Position numbers and translations under genes: made by a program
The notes under the pieces: generated by a model
The model's database searches: none
Seen by the model: only the letters and a program-made list of their open reading frames with translations
What the model was told of the DNA's origin: nothing
In this document: in pieces, positions 1 through 9,026 of the stretch
Numbering within the stretch: position 1 is the stretch's first letter
Layout: each line of letters starts with the position of its first letter
Assembly (NCBI RefSeq): GCF_021729155.1
Contig: NZ_JAJQYA010000001.1
Coordinates: 1 to 64,000 of the forward strand
Direction: 5' to 3'
DNA length: 64,000 nucleotides
Origin: Membranihabitans marinus
Lineage (GTDB): Bacteria; Bacteroidota; Bacteroidia; Chitinophagales; Saprospiraceae

Positions 1-104
1 CAGAAGCAGTACTATTTTTAATGGGTAGTACAGCAATGAATCGGCCCGAGTATAATTATCCGATATATCAATTTAGTACATCATCTGAACTTGATTTTTA
101 TTAA
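1..104 (+). CDS. possible C-terminal end of a truncated gene
   Basis: A plus-strand frame is open from the window edge (first full codon at base 3) to a TAA at 102-104. It would encode the last 33 residues of a protein, ending in SSELDFY. I do not recognise a family from so short a piece. It could be the end of a real upstream gene or chance open frame. Confidence 0.3.
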   Translation, partial: EAVLFLMGSTAMNRPEYNYPIYQFSTSSELDFY

Positions 105-542
105 ATGGATTTAGGAAGATATAATCAATGAAGTTGTTATATTATGTTTACCACATAAAATTTTTTATACGCCTTAGCCTTTTGAGGGGCTGACGTCTAA
201 AAAATTTTCCATGGAAAACGCGTTACTTTAAAAAATTTTTATTTTAGCACCATGAATTCACTAGAACTATAAATACACACTTTTCTGAACACTACCATAA
301 ACTATAAGAGAAACTGTAGTGAGAAGAAAAAAAATGATAGACTTAAGATTGGCATATAATAAAAATGGAATTCCTAGCCACACTAGAAATTCCAATTGAA
401 GAATTTAAGATATTTAACCACTATGGTTTTTTATCAATTCGAAAATTCCACATATAAAGACTGAATAAAAAATGATCTATGTAGAAATTAACAATTACAG
501 TATTAAAGCCTCTTGAGAATAAAGACTAAATAATGGGGAATA
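105..542. other. gene-free AT-rich stretch
   Basis: No convincing coding frame is seen. The stretch lies downstream of the minus-strand sialidase-like gene and, if the edge frame is real, downstream of that gene too. It holds one terminator-like hairpin for the minus strand (355-393) and a short palindrome TTTTCCATGGAAAA near 207-220. Otherwise nothing stands out. Confidence 0.5.
355..393 (-). terminator. candidate intrinsic terminator of the SusC-to-sialidase operon
   Basis: Bases 367-377 (GGAATTCCTAG) pair with 383-393 (CTAGAAATTCC) with one mismatch and a 5-base loop. Read on the minus strand, the stem is followed by ATTTTTATT. It sits about 150 bases past the stop of the last gene of the minus-strand operon. 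Confidence 0.45.
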
Positions 543-1742
543 TTAATCCAATTTTAGTACAGATCCAGCTATATGACGTGTTCCATTATCGATATTGTAG
601 TAATAGGTTACCAAAACTCGATTGTCATCCAACATCACAGCCCATGGATAGCCCAAATCAGTACTACCTCCATCATCTCTGATAACAAATTCTTTAGACG
701 TTGCGAAATCATCACATTCGGCATTTAGTATTCGAGCTCGGATTCCATAGGGTTTTGATCGATAACCATACACCAACAATACCCTATTGTCGGGCAAACG
801 CAATGCCTGAAGTGGATAACCCTTAAAACCCATAGGTTGCCAGGGTTGAAAACTCTTACCCCCATCAACAGATCGTGCAATACAAGCCTGACCATCGAAA
901 TTGGCCGTTCTCAGAAATGCCACTAAATCTCCTTTCGGAGTTTCATATATAGAAGTCTCGTTAAAGTCTATCTTATCATCCACGGCCACTGTTGAAGCCA
1001 ATTCCCATGTCATTCCCTTGTCCTCAGAAATCAGAAGACTCGTCATTTTTCTAGCAATATTATCTTTGTCATAACTGGTGGCTACTACCCAAAACAGTCT
1101 TCCATCTTTACCCTCTGTCAATGCTCCTCTATTGAGAGAAGGAAAAGGATCTCCTTTAGCGGTATAGCGCACTTCTGAAGGAATACTGGGTGGGTAATAT
1201 GGGCCCTTCCAAGTTTCTCCTCCATCGAATGATCGCAGATAATAACCTCCTAAGGCAATGGCTCCCTTTATATTTTGTGAAACGGGCTGTTTTAAATTGG
1301 GCAAACCATCATCCCGCACAGCGGCCCAGCCATAGCTAGTACACAACATAGACCCATCTTTGAGCAACAACATACAGGGATCTTGTGATCCTCCATAGGG
1401 ATGAGCGTATAACAATTCTGGTTCTGATGTCCATGATAGTCCATTGTCTCTAGATCTTACATAGACCAAATAGCTATTGGGGTCCACATGATAATTTTTT
1501 CCTTCTCCGAATATCGCTCTATTGGGTGCCCTTCTAAAGGCAACCAGGATTTCGCCATCTTGTTTTTTGACTACGGATGGAAAAGCAGAGAAAAAATCGT
1601 CGTCTTCATAAATAATAATATCCTCAATTTTGGAAAGACCAGAATGTCCTTTGTCCTCTACCTGACCCCAGACAGGAGTTTGGAATACAGAAAGAAAAAC
1701 TAGGCAAAAAAAACAATTAATATATGTATTAATACTATTCAT
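543..1742 (-). CDS. secreted sialidase-fold (BNR/Asp-box) glycosidase
   Basis: A 399-residue exported protein of the six-bladed sialidase superfamily. A signal peptide covers about residues 1-26. Four Asp boxes of the form S-x-D-x-G-x-[ST]-[WF] lie at 97-104, 171-178, 239-246 and 291-298. An early AFRRAP segment (68-73) places arginines where sialidases carry part of the carboxylate-binding triad. It is closely similar along its whole length to the protein at 7811-9016, sharing HVDPNSYLV, GGSQDPCM, CTSYGWA and LPDNRVLLVYGYR, so the two are paralogs by duplication. It is the last gene of the SusC/SusD operon. The fold is clear, but sialic acid as the substrate is not proven: related marine enzymes may act on other acidic sugars. 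Confidence 0.85.
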   Translation of the reverse strand: MNSINTYINCFFCLVFLSVFQTPVWGQVEDKGHSGLSKIEDIIIYEDDDFFSAFPSVVKKQDGEILVAFRRAPNRAIFGEGKNYHVDPNSYLVYVRSRDNGLSWTSEPELLYAHPYGGSQDPCMLLLKDGSMLCTSYGWAAVRDDGLPNLKQPVSQNIKGAIALGGYYLRSFDGGETWKGPYYPPSIPSEVRYTAKGDPFPSLNRGALTEGKDGRLFWVVATSYDKDNIARKMTSLLISEDKGMTWELASTVAVDDKIDFNETSIYETPKGDLVAFLRTANFDGQACIARSVDGGKSFQPWQPMGFKGYPLQALRLPDNRVLLVYGYRSKPYGIRARILNAECDDFATSKEFVIRDDGGSTDLGYPWAVMLDDNRVLVTYYYNIDNGTRHIAGSVLKLD

Positions 1743-1787
1743 AATTTTAAGTAAATTTCAAAATATCTCTATCAATTCTTTAAAGGA

Positions 1788-2543
1788 TTATGATTTAATA
1801 GTCTCCTTTTTCAATTTTTCTTGGTAGGCTTTCTTGGCCTCGATATCTTCTTTGGCAGACTCTCCAAAATACACCATACCGAGAACAGTTCTAGATCTGG
1901 TCTCACTTTGATTGGCATTGGCGCTATGAATGGTCATAGAATGATGAGTCAACACATCGCCAACAACAGCGGGAACAGATACTTCATCCTTTAGATCCGC
2001 CTCAGTGCCATAATCAACAATGCCTTGCGAAAATCCTAATATTTCACTTCTGCCATGTTCTCTCATCGGCAATTTATTAGACCCAGCCACATATTTAAGA
2101 CAACCATTCTCTTCATCTACATCTTCTAATGGTATCCAAAACGTTATAGCACTTTGTGGCTCCAACATAAAATAATAACCATCCTGATGAGGGGGGGTGG
2201 GTTTCCCAATTTTAGGTGGTTTATTAAAATATTCAACAAAGCCTTTTCCCATTTTTTCCCCTAATAGCAGTTCCGCCATTTTCTCAATTTTACTACCACG
2301 CAACCATTTTTCAAAAAAAGGATCGTAATTGGACAAATAGAACATTTGCTTAATCGAAGATTTATCTTTTTCATCTTCATAAAACACGTGTTCTGGGGGT
2401 AGAATTGGTGCCACATTCTCGATATAGTCGGCTAAATGTTGCTTAATTTCCGCTATTTCATCTCCGTCAAAAAAACCCTTAAGATGTAAATATCCACAAT
2501 CTTCAAACTCTTGTTTTAGTTGTTGCATATCCGTATTTATCAT
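1788..2543 (-). CDS. PhyH-family 2-oxoglutarate/Fe(II) dioxygenase
   Basis: A 251-residue cytoplasmic protein of the phytanoyl-CoA dioxygenase family. The iron-binding facial triad is visible: H119-x-D121 in PPHQDGYYF and H206 in TIHSANAN, with R216 or R218 placed to bind 2-oxoglutarate. The segment FWIPLEDVDEENGCL (135-149) is typical of the family. The start is 2 bases from the stop of the sulfatase upstream, so the two are almost certainly co-transcribed. Such enzymes hydroxylate small molecules. In a glycoconjugate operon the substrate might be a lipid or sugar released by the neighbouring enzymes, which is inference only. The substrate cannot be read from the sequence. Confidence 0.85.
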   Translation of the reverse strand: MINTDMQQLKQEFEDCGYLHLKGFFDGDEIAEIKQHLADYIENVAPILPPEHVFYEDEKDKSSIKQMFYLSNYDPFFEKWLRGSKIEKMAELLLGEKMGKGFVEYFNKPPKIGKPTPPHQDGYYFMLEPQSAITFWIPLEDVDEENGCLKYVAGSNKLPMREHGRSEILGFSQGIVDYGTEADLKDEVSVPAVVGDVLTHHSMTIHSANANQSETRSRTVLGMVYFGESAKEDIEAKKAYQEKLKKETIKS

Positions 2544-2545
2544 AA

Positions 2546-4033
2546 TCAGTTTATTTTTAAATAATTTACATAATCCAATTGAGTAATACCATTTTGTTTG
2601 TATGTATGGTTAGGGTAAGTTTCATTTATATAATTCATCTCTTCGGTATAACGATCTAATTTATCAGAATCTAAAAAAGGATCTTTACTGTCTTTCCTCC
2701 ACTGAATCATGGCCGCCAGTAACTCCTGCAATACTGCACTGTATTTAGGATCTTGAGATAAATTCTTCCATTCCCATGGATCATTTTCTAAATCATATAA
2801 TTCATAGGTAGGTGGGTTTTTCCAAATCTTATACATTTCTTGCACATCAGCACCAGCTTGTTGAATCTCATCGTAATTGGCCCCCGAATAAAACTTTTCG
2901 CTGGCATAGGTATGATATGCGGGAAAATCCTGTCGACCTACATCGATATTGTGAATCAATTTGTAACGGCGATTTCTAATACTTCGTCGAGGATAATACA
3001 TAACCGGAGAAGCTCCCTCACCATCGGCTGCCAAATAAGGCCTCCAATGATCATCTCTACCATCCTCATCCAACAAAGTCAATAGCGACATTCCGGGCAA
3101 TTCTTCAGGTATTGGCTGCTCGGCAACATCTAGAAAAGTAGGAAGTAAATCAATGACAGAAATTAATGCATGACTTACCGTATTTGAAAATTTATATTTA
3201 TCCGGCCAATGAACAATAAAAGGAATTTTTAAACCTCCTTCATAATTGGTCAACTTCCCACGACTAAACTGAGCCCCATGATCGCTCATATAAATCACCA
3301 TGGTATTCGACAGATCACCAATACTATCCAACAGCATACCCACCGACTCGTCTAGGCGATTCATACAGTTGTAATATTTTTGGGTAACTTTTCTTAACCT
3401 TTCGGTATTGACACCAACAAAGGGCAAGGTAGTGGTGATCTCACTGGTGTCGACTTTAATGCTTGGCAAACCATCAACATCATTTTGAAATGGCAAATGA
3501 GCATCGGGAAAATTAACCATTAAAAAATAAGGCTGATCCCGACTATTACTTATAAACTTTTTTGCTTCATGGGCATAGGCAGACAAATCTTTTTTAGCAA
3601 AATTCGAAGTATTTAATTCAGACAAATTAAAATCGAAAATAGAATCAGGATTAACGTGAATTTTGCCTAAACAACCCGTATTATAGCCAGCTTCATTGAG
3701 ATAATTGGGCAAGACCTTCATCCCTTCGTACATACTATACCCTTGGGTAGCCCAGCCCAATTGTCCATTTTGATGAGGGTATAATCCTGTAAAAATGCTG
3801 GCCCTTGATGGACTACATACAGCATAGGTAGTATAGGCATTAGTAAATCGCATACCTTGTTTGGCCAATTCATCAATATTCGGGGTATGAACAATGGAAT
3901 TGCCATAGCAACCTAAATCGGAACTATTGTCTTCTGAAACAATTAACAAAATATTGGGCCGTCTTACTGGATCATCTTCCTGACAACTACTAAACAATAG
4001 AACTATAGCAAAAATACATCCTAGATATTTCAT
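2546..4033 (-). CDS. exported S1-family sulfatase, heparan-N-sulfatase-like
   Basis: A 495-residue sulfatase. The C-x-P-S-R sulfatase signature reads CSPSRASIFTG, so C73 is the residue converted to formylglycine. Metal-binding segments include NILLIVSEDN (27-36) and YMSDHGAQ. The SEDN and CSPSRASIFTGLYPHQNG patterns and the overall length recall the SGSH (N-sulfoglucosamine sulfohydrolase) branch, but that assignment is tentative. The N-terminus LLFSSC suggests a lipoprotein anchored at C17, although phenylalanine at the -3 position makes the lipobox imperfect. No sulfatase-maturing enzyme is encoded in the window, so activation must come from elsewhere. The gene lies between the acyltransferase and the PhyH-type oxygenase. 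Confidence 0.88.
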   Translation of the reverse strand: MKYLGCIFAIVLLFSSCQEDDPVRRPNILLIVSEDNSSDLGCYGNSIVHTPNIDELAKQGMRFTNAYTTYAVCSPSRASIFTGLYPHQNGQLGWATQGYSMYEGMKVLPNYLNEAGYNTGCLGKIHVNPDSIFDFNLSELNTSNFAKKDLSAYAHEAKKFISNSRDQPYFLMVNFPDAHLPFQNDVDGLPSIKVDTSEITTTLPFVGVNTERLRKVTQKYYNCMNRLDESVGMLLDSIGDLSNTMVIYMSDHGAQFSRGKLTNYEGGLKIPFIVHWPDKYKFSNTVSHALISVIDLLPTFLDVAEQPIPEELPGMSLLTLLDEDGRDDHWRPYLAADGEGASPVMYYPRRSIRNRRYKLIHNIDVGRQDFPAYHTYASEKFYSGANYDEIQQAGADVQEMYKIWKNPPTYELYDLENDPWEWKNLSQDPKYSAVLQELLAAMIQWRKDSKDPFLDSDKLDRYTEEMNYINETYPNHTYKQNGITQLDYVNYLKIN

Positions 4034-4078
4034 CGTTATATAGTTTAATCAATTTAACTCGATCCAGTAATAAAGGCT

Positions 4079-4753
4079 TTATTTGCCCGGATATTCTTCT
4101 TCTTTCCAACTTCCATCATCCTCTACCTGATTCCATAGATCCAATCCGGTAAATATCTGTTCTGGATCATTGCCCTTACCAAATTTTTCTGGCAATGGTT
4201 TATATCTCGCTGGATTACCATAGGCCAAAGAATCAGAAGGAATATCCTTAAGGACTACAGCACCAGCACCAATAAATACATTATCACCTATATTTACTCC
4301 CGGGCCGATAGTGACGCCACCTCCAATAACTACATGATTTCCTATGACTACTTTGGCAAGCCCAGAAACTCTCATTGGCAATCTTGCATTGAGAATATTC
4401 ACTCCAGGTCCAATAAATACCATGTCTCCAATACTAGTATTACTTGGGATGTATACATTGGCCATGACTTTTACCCCCTTACCAATTTTCAAATTTCCTT
4501 CCAAAGTCGTCCCGTGGAGCAATACTACCCGATCTCCAATCTGACAATGAGCTCGGATAGTTACATTGTGTCCACATGTAAATCTATGTCCAATCGTAGT
4601 ATCGGCATATATCACACTACCACTGTGAATACGAGGATAATCTCCAATGGTTAGTTTTTCCCGCCAATCTTTATAGGTATAGCCCAATATTACATTGGGA
4701 GCTACTTCAGCTTCTTTACCCAAAACAAATTGTCCGGATTTCATATTTTCCAT
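4079..4753 (-). CDS. left-handed beta-helix (hexapeptide) acyltransferase
   Basis: A 224-residue protein built mainly of hexapeptide repeats, such as IGHRFTCGHNVTIRAHC, IGDMVFIGPGV, IGNHVVIGGGVTIGPGV and IGDNVFIGAGAVV. It ends in AYGNPARYKPLPEKF, a common closing motif of sugar O- or N-acetyltransferases of the NeuD/WbpD/DapH type. A histidine in the repeat region (for example H62 of CGHNVT) is a possible catalytic base. It is cytoplasmic, with no signal peptide. It lies 19 bases after the ceramidase-family gene. A role in acetylating a sugar derived from the locus is plausible, but the acceptor is unknown. Confidence 0.8.
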   Translation of the reverse strand: MENMKSGQFVLGKEAEVAPNVILGYTYKDWREKLTIGDYPRIHSGSVIYADTTIGHRFTCGHNVTIRAHCQIGDRVVLLHGTTLEGNLKIGKGVKVMANVYIPSNTSIGDMVFIGPGVNILNARLPMRVSGLAKVVIGNHVVIGGGVTIGPGVNIGDNVFIGAGAVVLKDIPSDSLAYGNPARYKPLPEKFGKGNDPEQIFTGLDLWNQVEDDGSWKEEEYPGK

Positions 4754-4772
4754 AATCCTCTATTTAAATATC

Positions 4773-6359
4773 CTACTTAGCAAATTCCGCTAATTTTTTA
4801 ATCGCAACATCAGCACATGCATCACCAGCCGGCGCTTTGTACGGTGGAGTAAATTCATATGCAGAATATATAGCTTCAGGAACGCTATCTTTTTTGTTTT
4901 TCCATTCTGGGAAAACTCCATATTTCCCTCTATATCGATAATTACTAGACATATACTCCATATCCTTTACCCCACTGGCATCTGGAATATAACCATATAT
5001 TCCATCAGTATATCCACAGGTCAAAACAAAGGGAAGCGCACTGTGCTTTTTAATTTTTAAACCGGTTTCAACAAATGTTTCATAAGGCATACCCACAAAA
5101 CCAACATCTCCAAATCTAGCCACTAAAATATCGAAGGGTAAATGAGTTGGAATATTTCTCCAATTATATGTTTTATGTTGATTAATTGCCCATACATACC
5201 ACGGACGGATTAAATCAATTAATTTAGCTCGATAAGCGGGAGTTAATGCTTTAGGGAAATTTAAACCTACACAATACAGGGTATTTTCATCGCCTTCATT
5301 ACCTCTTTTAATAAAGTCATCAATGGTAGCCAAATCCTGCTCTAAGCTTTCTAAGCTAGGTAATTCATCTAAAGGAATTTTTACCTTTTCACGACTCCAC
5401 TCTATATCGACTCTTTTAGAAGGTTGCAATGATTTCGCGGCAATAATAAATGATTCTCCCAATTGCTCGCCCAATTCTTCGGCTTGTTCAAATGTTCCGA
5501 TCAACATATGTTTTGAATTGATATTACCTCCACAGCCTTGTAAAAACGCTACAGGGATATCACCCAAATATTTTGACAATATTTGCGAACCGACCTGCGG
5601 AAATTGACCATAACTAATCAATTTTTCAGGACTGTAAGCTCCTACTGGATGTCCAGTAAAGAAGCTTAAGGCAGCAACAGGTTTTCCAGCTGCATTCCTA
5701 AACACTACAACACCAGCATCGGAATCAATCACTCCTGTATAACCTTCGCCCTTTAAAGTCAAACGATCCTGCTCTCTCATAAAATAAGTCGTTCCATCTA
5801 GATGAACACCTTTTCGATTATAGGTGATTCTTTTTTCTTCTGCTACTCCCCATTCTACCGATACAGGCTGTAAATTCTTTTCTAGTTCATGAGCCGCTTT
5901 TTTGAATTCTGTTAAAAATTCTCTTCCCAATTCCCAAGACAATAGATAAGGTGTACCCTCCTCAGGTCTTTCAACATCTCTTACTTCGAGATAGGGTATG
6001 GTGTGATTATGGGAAGAATTAGCGGTAATATTGGTTGCCGGAATATTTAAAATTTTTGACAATTCCGCTACAGCAACATCATTCAATGTACCTTTTTCTA
6101 TACCCAACGGAGAAGAAATAATACAATATTTTTCATCCCCTTGTTTAAACAAGACTAGGGTATTTATTAAATCGCCGTGAACTTCTTCAATTTTATGTCC
6201 TGTTCTTGAATGACCACTTGGGGTACCGACCTTAGGCGAAATTGAAAAGGATACCGCCGAGACTTCCAGTGGTGTTATTTGACCGTATAAACTTGTAATC
6301 GATAACGCTAACAACGCTACGCATAAACTTCTTAATAAATTACTACTTTTTGTTTTCAT
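4773..6359 (-). CDS. secreted neutral/alkaline ceramidase-family protein
   Basis: A 528-residue exported protein with a signal peptide over about residues 1-26 (LALSITSLYGQ). It matches the N-terminal catalytic domain of neutral ceramidases. The zinc-site segment is ITANSSHNHT with H117 and H119, and a second histidine is in FFTGHPVG (H237), followed by FLQGCGGNIN. Bona fide neutral ceramidases are longer (around 650-750 residues) and carry an extra C-terminal domain, so activity on ceramide is uncertain. A cytoplasmic homolog is encoded at 18726-20093 in the divergent operon. Within a sialidase and sulfatase locus, hydrolysis of an amide bond in a glycolipid is a reasonable hypothesis. Confidence 0.75.
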   Translation of the reverse strand: MKTKSSNLLRSLCVALLALSITSLYGQITPLEVSAVSFSISPKVGTPSGHSRTGHKIEEVHGDLINTLVLFKQGDEKYCIISSPLGIEKGTLNDVAVAELSKILNIPATNITANSSHNHTIPYLEVRDVERPEEGTPYLLSWELGREFLTEFKKAAHELEKNLQPVSVEWGVAEEKRITYNRKGVHLDGTTYFMREQDRLTLKGEGYTGVIDSDAGVVVFRNAAGKPVAALSFFTGHPVGAYSPEKLISYGQFPQVGSQILSKYLGDIPVAFLQGCGGNINSKHMLIGTFEQAEELGEQLGESFIIAAKSLQPSKRVDIEWSREKVKIPLDELPSLESLEQDLATIDDFIKRGNEGDENTLYCVGLNFPKALTPAYRAKLIDLIRPWYVWAINQHKTYNWRNIPTHLPFDILVARFGDVGFVGMPYETFVETGLKIKKHSALPFVLTCGYTDGIYGYIPDASGVKDMEYMSSNYRYRGKYGVFPEWKNKKDSVPEAIYSAYEFTPPYKAPAGDACADVAIKKLAEFAK

Positions 6360-6624
6360 ATTAAAATTTTAAATTCAATTAACAGACTTCATTTACCCGA
6401 AAATACCATAACTCAAATGCTGTCAATTTAAGTCATATCCAATGATATCTATCTATTATTCTAGGTCTCTATACTCTGTTAATATTTATATATTATTTTA
6501 CCTTATTTCCTTTTACAACTACATTTTCCTTTTTAACCCCTCTCTATATTTATTACGAATTACATTTATAATATAGATCCATTTGCAAGGCATATAATGT
6601 CGAGTTAACCTTGCGATATCGTCC

Positions 6625-7800
6625 CTAATTTTCTAATATATTTATCGGTTGAGCCACCGGCGCCAAATGATAGGATTTATCTGGCATCTCAAATTTAAGA
6701 GCACCCACACCACTGTTTTCTCCTTCCTCATAAAAAATGAGTAAAATATTACCATCACTTAATTCCACCGTAGCAGGATAAGCACCCCGACTTTCATCCA
6801 TTTTAAATGGTCCTTGCCAAGACTTACCCTCATCATAACTAATCCGCAGTGCGGTATAAGCCTTGTCCCAATCAAATGTTTCGCTACCTTCCACTCCCCG
6901 ATAAGTCATTAATATTTCACCAGTGGTCAATCTATTGAAATGTGGAGAATGTGCCAAGAATCCAATAGACTGAACTTCTGACCAAGATTTCCCAACATCA
7001 TTACTTATAGAATAATGCATGGGCAGTTCTTTTTGACCTCGAAGAGCAGCTAACAAAGTACCATCATTCAATCGAACCACATCAGTTTCAGCAGCTAAAA
7101 ACAACTCTGCCTCTTCACCAATGGCTATGGGGTCAGTCCAACTTTTCCCTTTATCATAGGACAAAAATACACCTCCCCAAGCATGTTCTGAACCCAGAAC
7201 TTGTTTGTACACAGGAAATACCAAGGTACCGTTTGACATTTCGCGAATAGGAGCAGAACAATACCAATCCGTTCCAGTAATTGAAACCTGTCTCGGTCGC
7301 TCCGTCCATGAATATCCATTGTCAAAAGATTGTATAAATTGGACTCCTACACCTGTTCTTGATTTTGGATTGGACTTTAGATTCAATGAGAAAAAACTGA
7401 CCATAATAGTACCATCATTCAATTGACTGATGTGCGGATCTCGATTGTCATAGATATCATCAAATATAGTAATGGGTTTGGACCATGTTTTACCTTCGTC
7501 TTTCGATCGAACCATACAGATTCTTCCGGCATTGGGATAGCCTTCATTGGGATAAGAAACATGTCCATAACCGCCGTAAAACACCGCTAAAATATCTCCA
7601 TTTTTTAATTTACAAGCATCGGGAAAAGCTTGATATTCCCCAGCTTCTCCACCTTTTGAAATGATCTGATATTTTGTAGTATCATTATTCTGTACCCACG
7701 GAGGTAATCCTCCTAATATCCCAGCAAAACTAGCCTTGGGGAATACAGAAAACATTGCTAGCAGTATTACTAATATTGAATATATTCTATTGACAACCAT
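6625..7800 (-). CDS. secreted sialidase-family protein, second subgroup
   Basis: A 391-residue exported protein with a signal peptide over about residues 1-26. It carries five Asp boxes: SKDEGKTW (99-106), SFDNGYSW (158-165), SYDKGKSW (214-221), SNDVGKSW (266-273) and SYDEGKSW (321-328). Segments such as YQAFPDACKLKNGDILAVFY and AYPATVELSDGNILLIFY belong to a different subgroup from the paralogs at 543-1742 and 7811-9016. It starts 10 bases after the stop of the gene before it. A gap of about 265 bases follows before the ceramidase-family gene, so transcription may be partly uncoupled there. Two sialidase subgroups in one operon suggest two linkages or two sugars. Confidence 0.85.
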   Translation of the reverse strand: MVVNRIYSILVILLAMFSVFPKASFAGILGGLPPWVQNNDTTKYQIISKGGEAGEYQAFPDACKLKNGDILAVFYGGYGHVSYPNEGYPNAGRICMVRSKDEGKTWSKPITIFDDIYDNRDPHISQLNDGTIMVSFFSLNLKSNPKSRTGVGVQFIQSFDNGYSWTERPRQVSITGTDWYCSAPIREMSNGTLVFPVYKQVLGSEHAWGGVFLSYDKGKSWTDPIAIGEEAELFLAAETDVVRLNDGTLLAALRGQKELPMHYSISNDVGKSWSEVQSIGFLAHSPHFNRLTTGEILMTYRGVEGSETFDWDKAYTALRISYDEGKSWQGPFKMDESRGAYPATVELSDGNILLIFYEEGENSGVGALKFEMPDKSYHLAPVAQPINILEN

Positions 7801-7810
7801 ATTTATTGTA

Positions 7811-9016
7811 TTAATCGATTTCTAATATTGTACCAGCTATATATCTTGTACCATCATTGTGGTTCATATAATATACTACCAATACTTTGTTTTCATCAAT
7901 GACTACTGACCAAGGGTAACCAATATCATAGCCCCCACCGTCGGTTCTCAAAATGGTTTCTGGTGCAGTTTCATAATCAGTACATTCTTCATTCAAAATT
8001 CGAGCTCTAATTCCAAAAGGTTCATGACGATATCCATATACCAACAACACTCTATTGTCGGGTAAGCGAGTAGCTTGCAAAGGGTGACCTTGGAATCCCA
8101 TTGATTTCCATGGTTGAAATGTTTTTCCTCCGTCAGTAGATCGGGCTATACAAGCTTGATCATCATAATTCGCTGTTCTGAGGAAGGCTACAATATCACC
8201 TTTAGGTGTTTCGTAGACTGAGGTTTCATTGAATACCACTTCTTTGTCAGAAGCTACCTCTGAACTGTATTCCCATGTAAGGCCCTTATCTTTGGACACC
8301 ATTAAATGAGTAGACATATTTTTGGGATTTTCTTCGGTTTTACCGGCAACCACCCAATAAATATCACCATTATTACCCTCGTACAAAGCTCCCCTATTAT
8401 AGGCGGGCACTGGCTTATTCATAGGATTAATCCTAAAATCTTTAGCCATTTTTGGTGGATAAATTGGACCGTCCCATGTTTCACCACCATCGGTAGAACG
8501 AACAATGTAACCCCCTAAAAAGACAGAGCCGTATCTATTTTTTTCGTTCAATTCTGTCAGTTTTGAATAACCATTCGGTCGCACGCTAGCCCAGCCATAA
8601 CTCGTACATATTATCGTACCGTCTTTCAGTTGGAGCATACATGGATCTTGTGATCCGCCAAAATCATGGGCGTAGATCAGGTCGGGTTTTTTGGACCAAG
8701 ACAGGCCGTTGTCTCTCGATCTGACCGACACCAAGTAACTGTTGGGATCAACATGCCATGTCACTTTTTCACCAAATACTTCTCTTCGATCCGGAGCTCT
8801 CCTAAAAGCAACTATTATTTCTCCATCCTCCTTTTTAATAACAGAAGGGAATGAAGAGAAATATTGCTCATCTTCATATATAACAACATCTTTAATTTTT
8901 GTAACTCCAGGTATGGTATCTAACCGAGTTTCTGCTGATGTTACAGCAGAAACTATGGTTAGGTTGGATACAAAATTTATCAATAACAGTATTGCAATAC
9001 TCTTAATATTAATCAT
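7811..9016 (-). CDS. secreted sialidase-fold (BNR/Asp-box) glycosidase, paralog
   Basis: A 401-residue exported protein, strongly similar to the one at 543-1742. The signal peptide is about residues 1-25. Asp boxes include SRDNGLSW (100-107), STDGGETW (174-181), SKDKGLTW and STDGGKTF. The AFRRAPDRR segment near residue 70 and the GGSQDPCM and CTSYGWA blocks match the paralog. It starts 10 bases after the stop of SusD, so it is the first enzyme of the locus. The two paralogs are separated by six other genes, which suggests an old duplication kept for specialisation. The substrate is unproven. Confidence 0.86.
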   Translation of the reverse strand: MINIKSIAILLLINFVSNLTIVSAVTSAETRLDTIPGVTKIKDVVIYEDEQYFSSFPSVIKKEDGEIIVAFRRAPDRREVFGEKVTWHVDPNSYLVSVRSRDNGLSWSKKPDLIYAHDFGGSQDPCMLQLKDGTIICTSYGWASVRPNGYSKLTELNEKNRYGSVFLGGYIVRSTDGGETWDGPIYPPKMAKDFRINPMNKPVPAYNRGALYEGNNGDIYWVVAGKTEENPKNMSTHLMVSKDKGLTWEYSSEVASDKEVVFNETSVYETPKGDIVAFLRTANYDDQACIARSTDGGKTFQPWKSMGFQGHPLQATRLPDNRVLLVYGYRHEPFGIRARILNEECTDYETAPETILRTDGGGYDIGYPWSVVIDENKVLVVYYMNHNDGTRYIAGTILEID

Positions 9017-9026
9017 AGTATGAATT

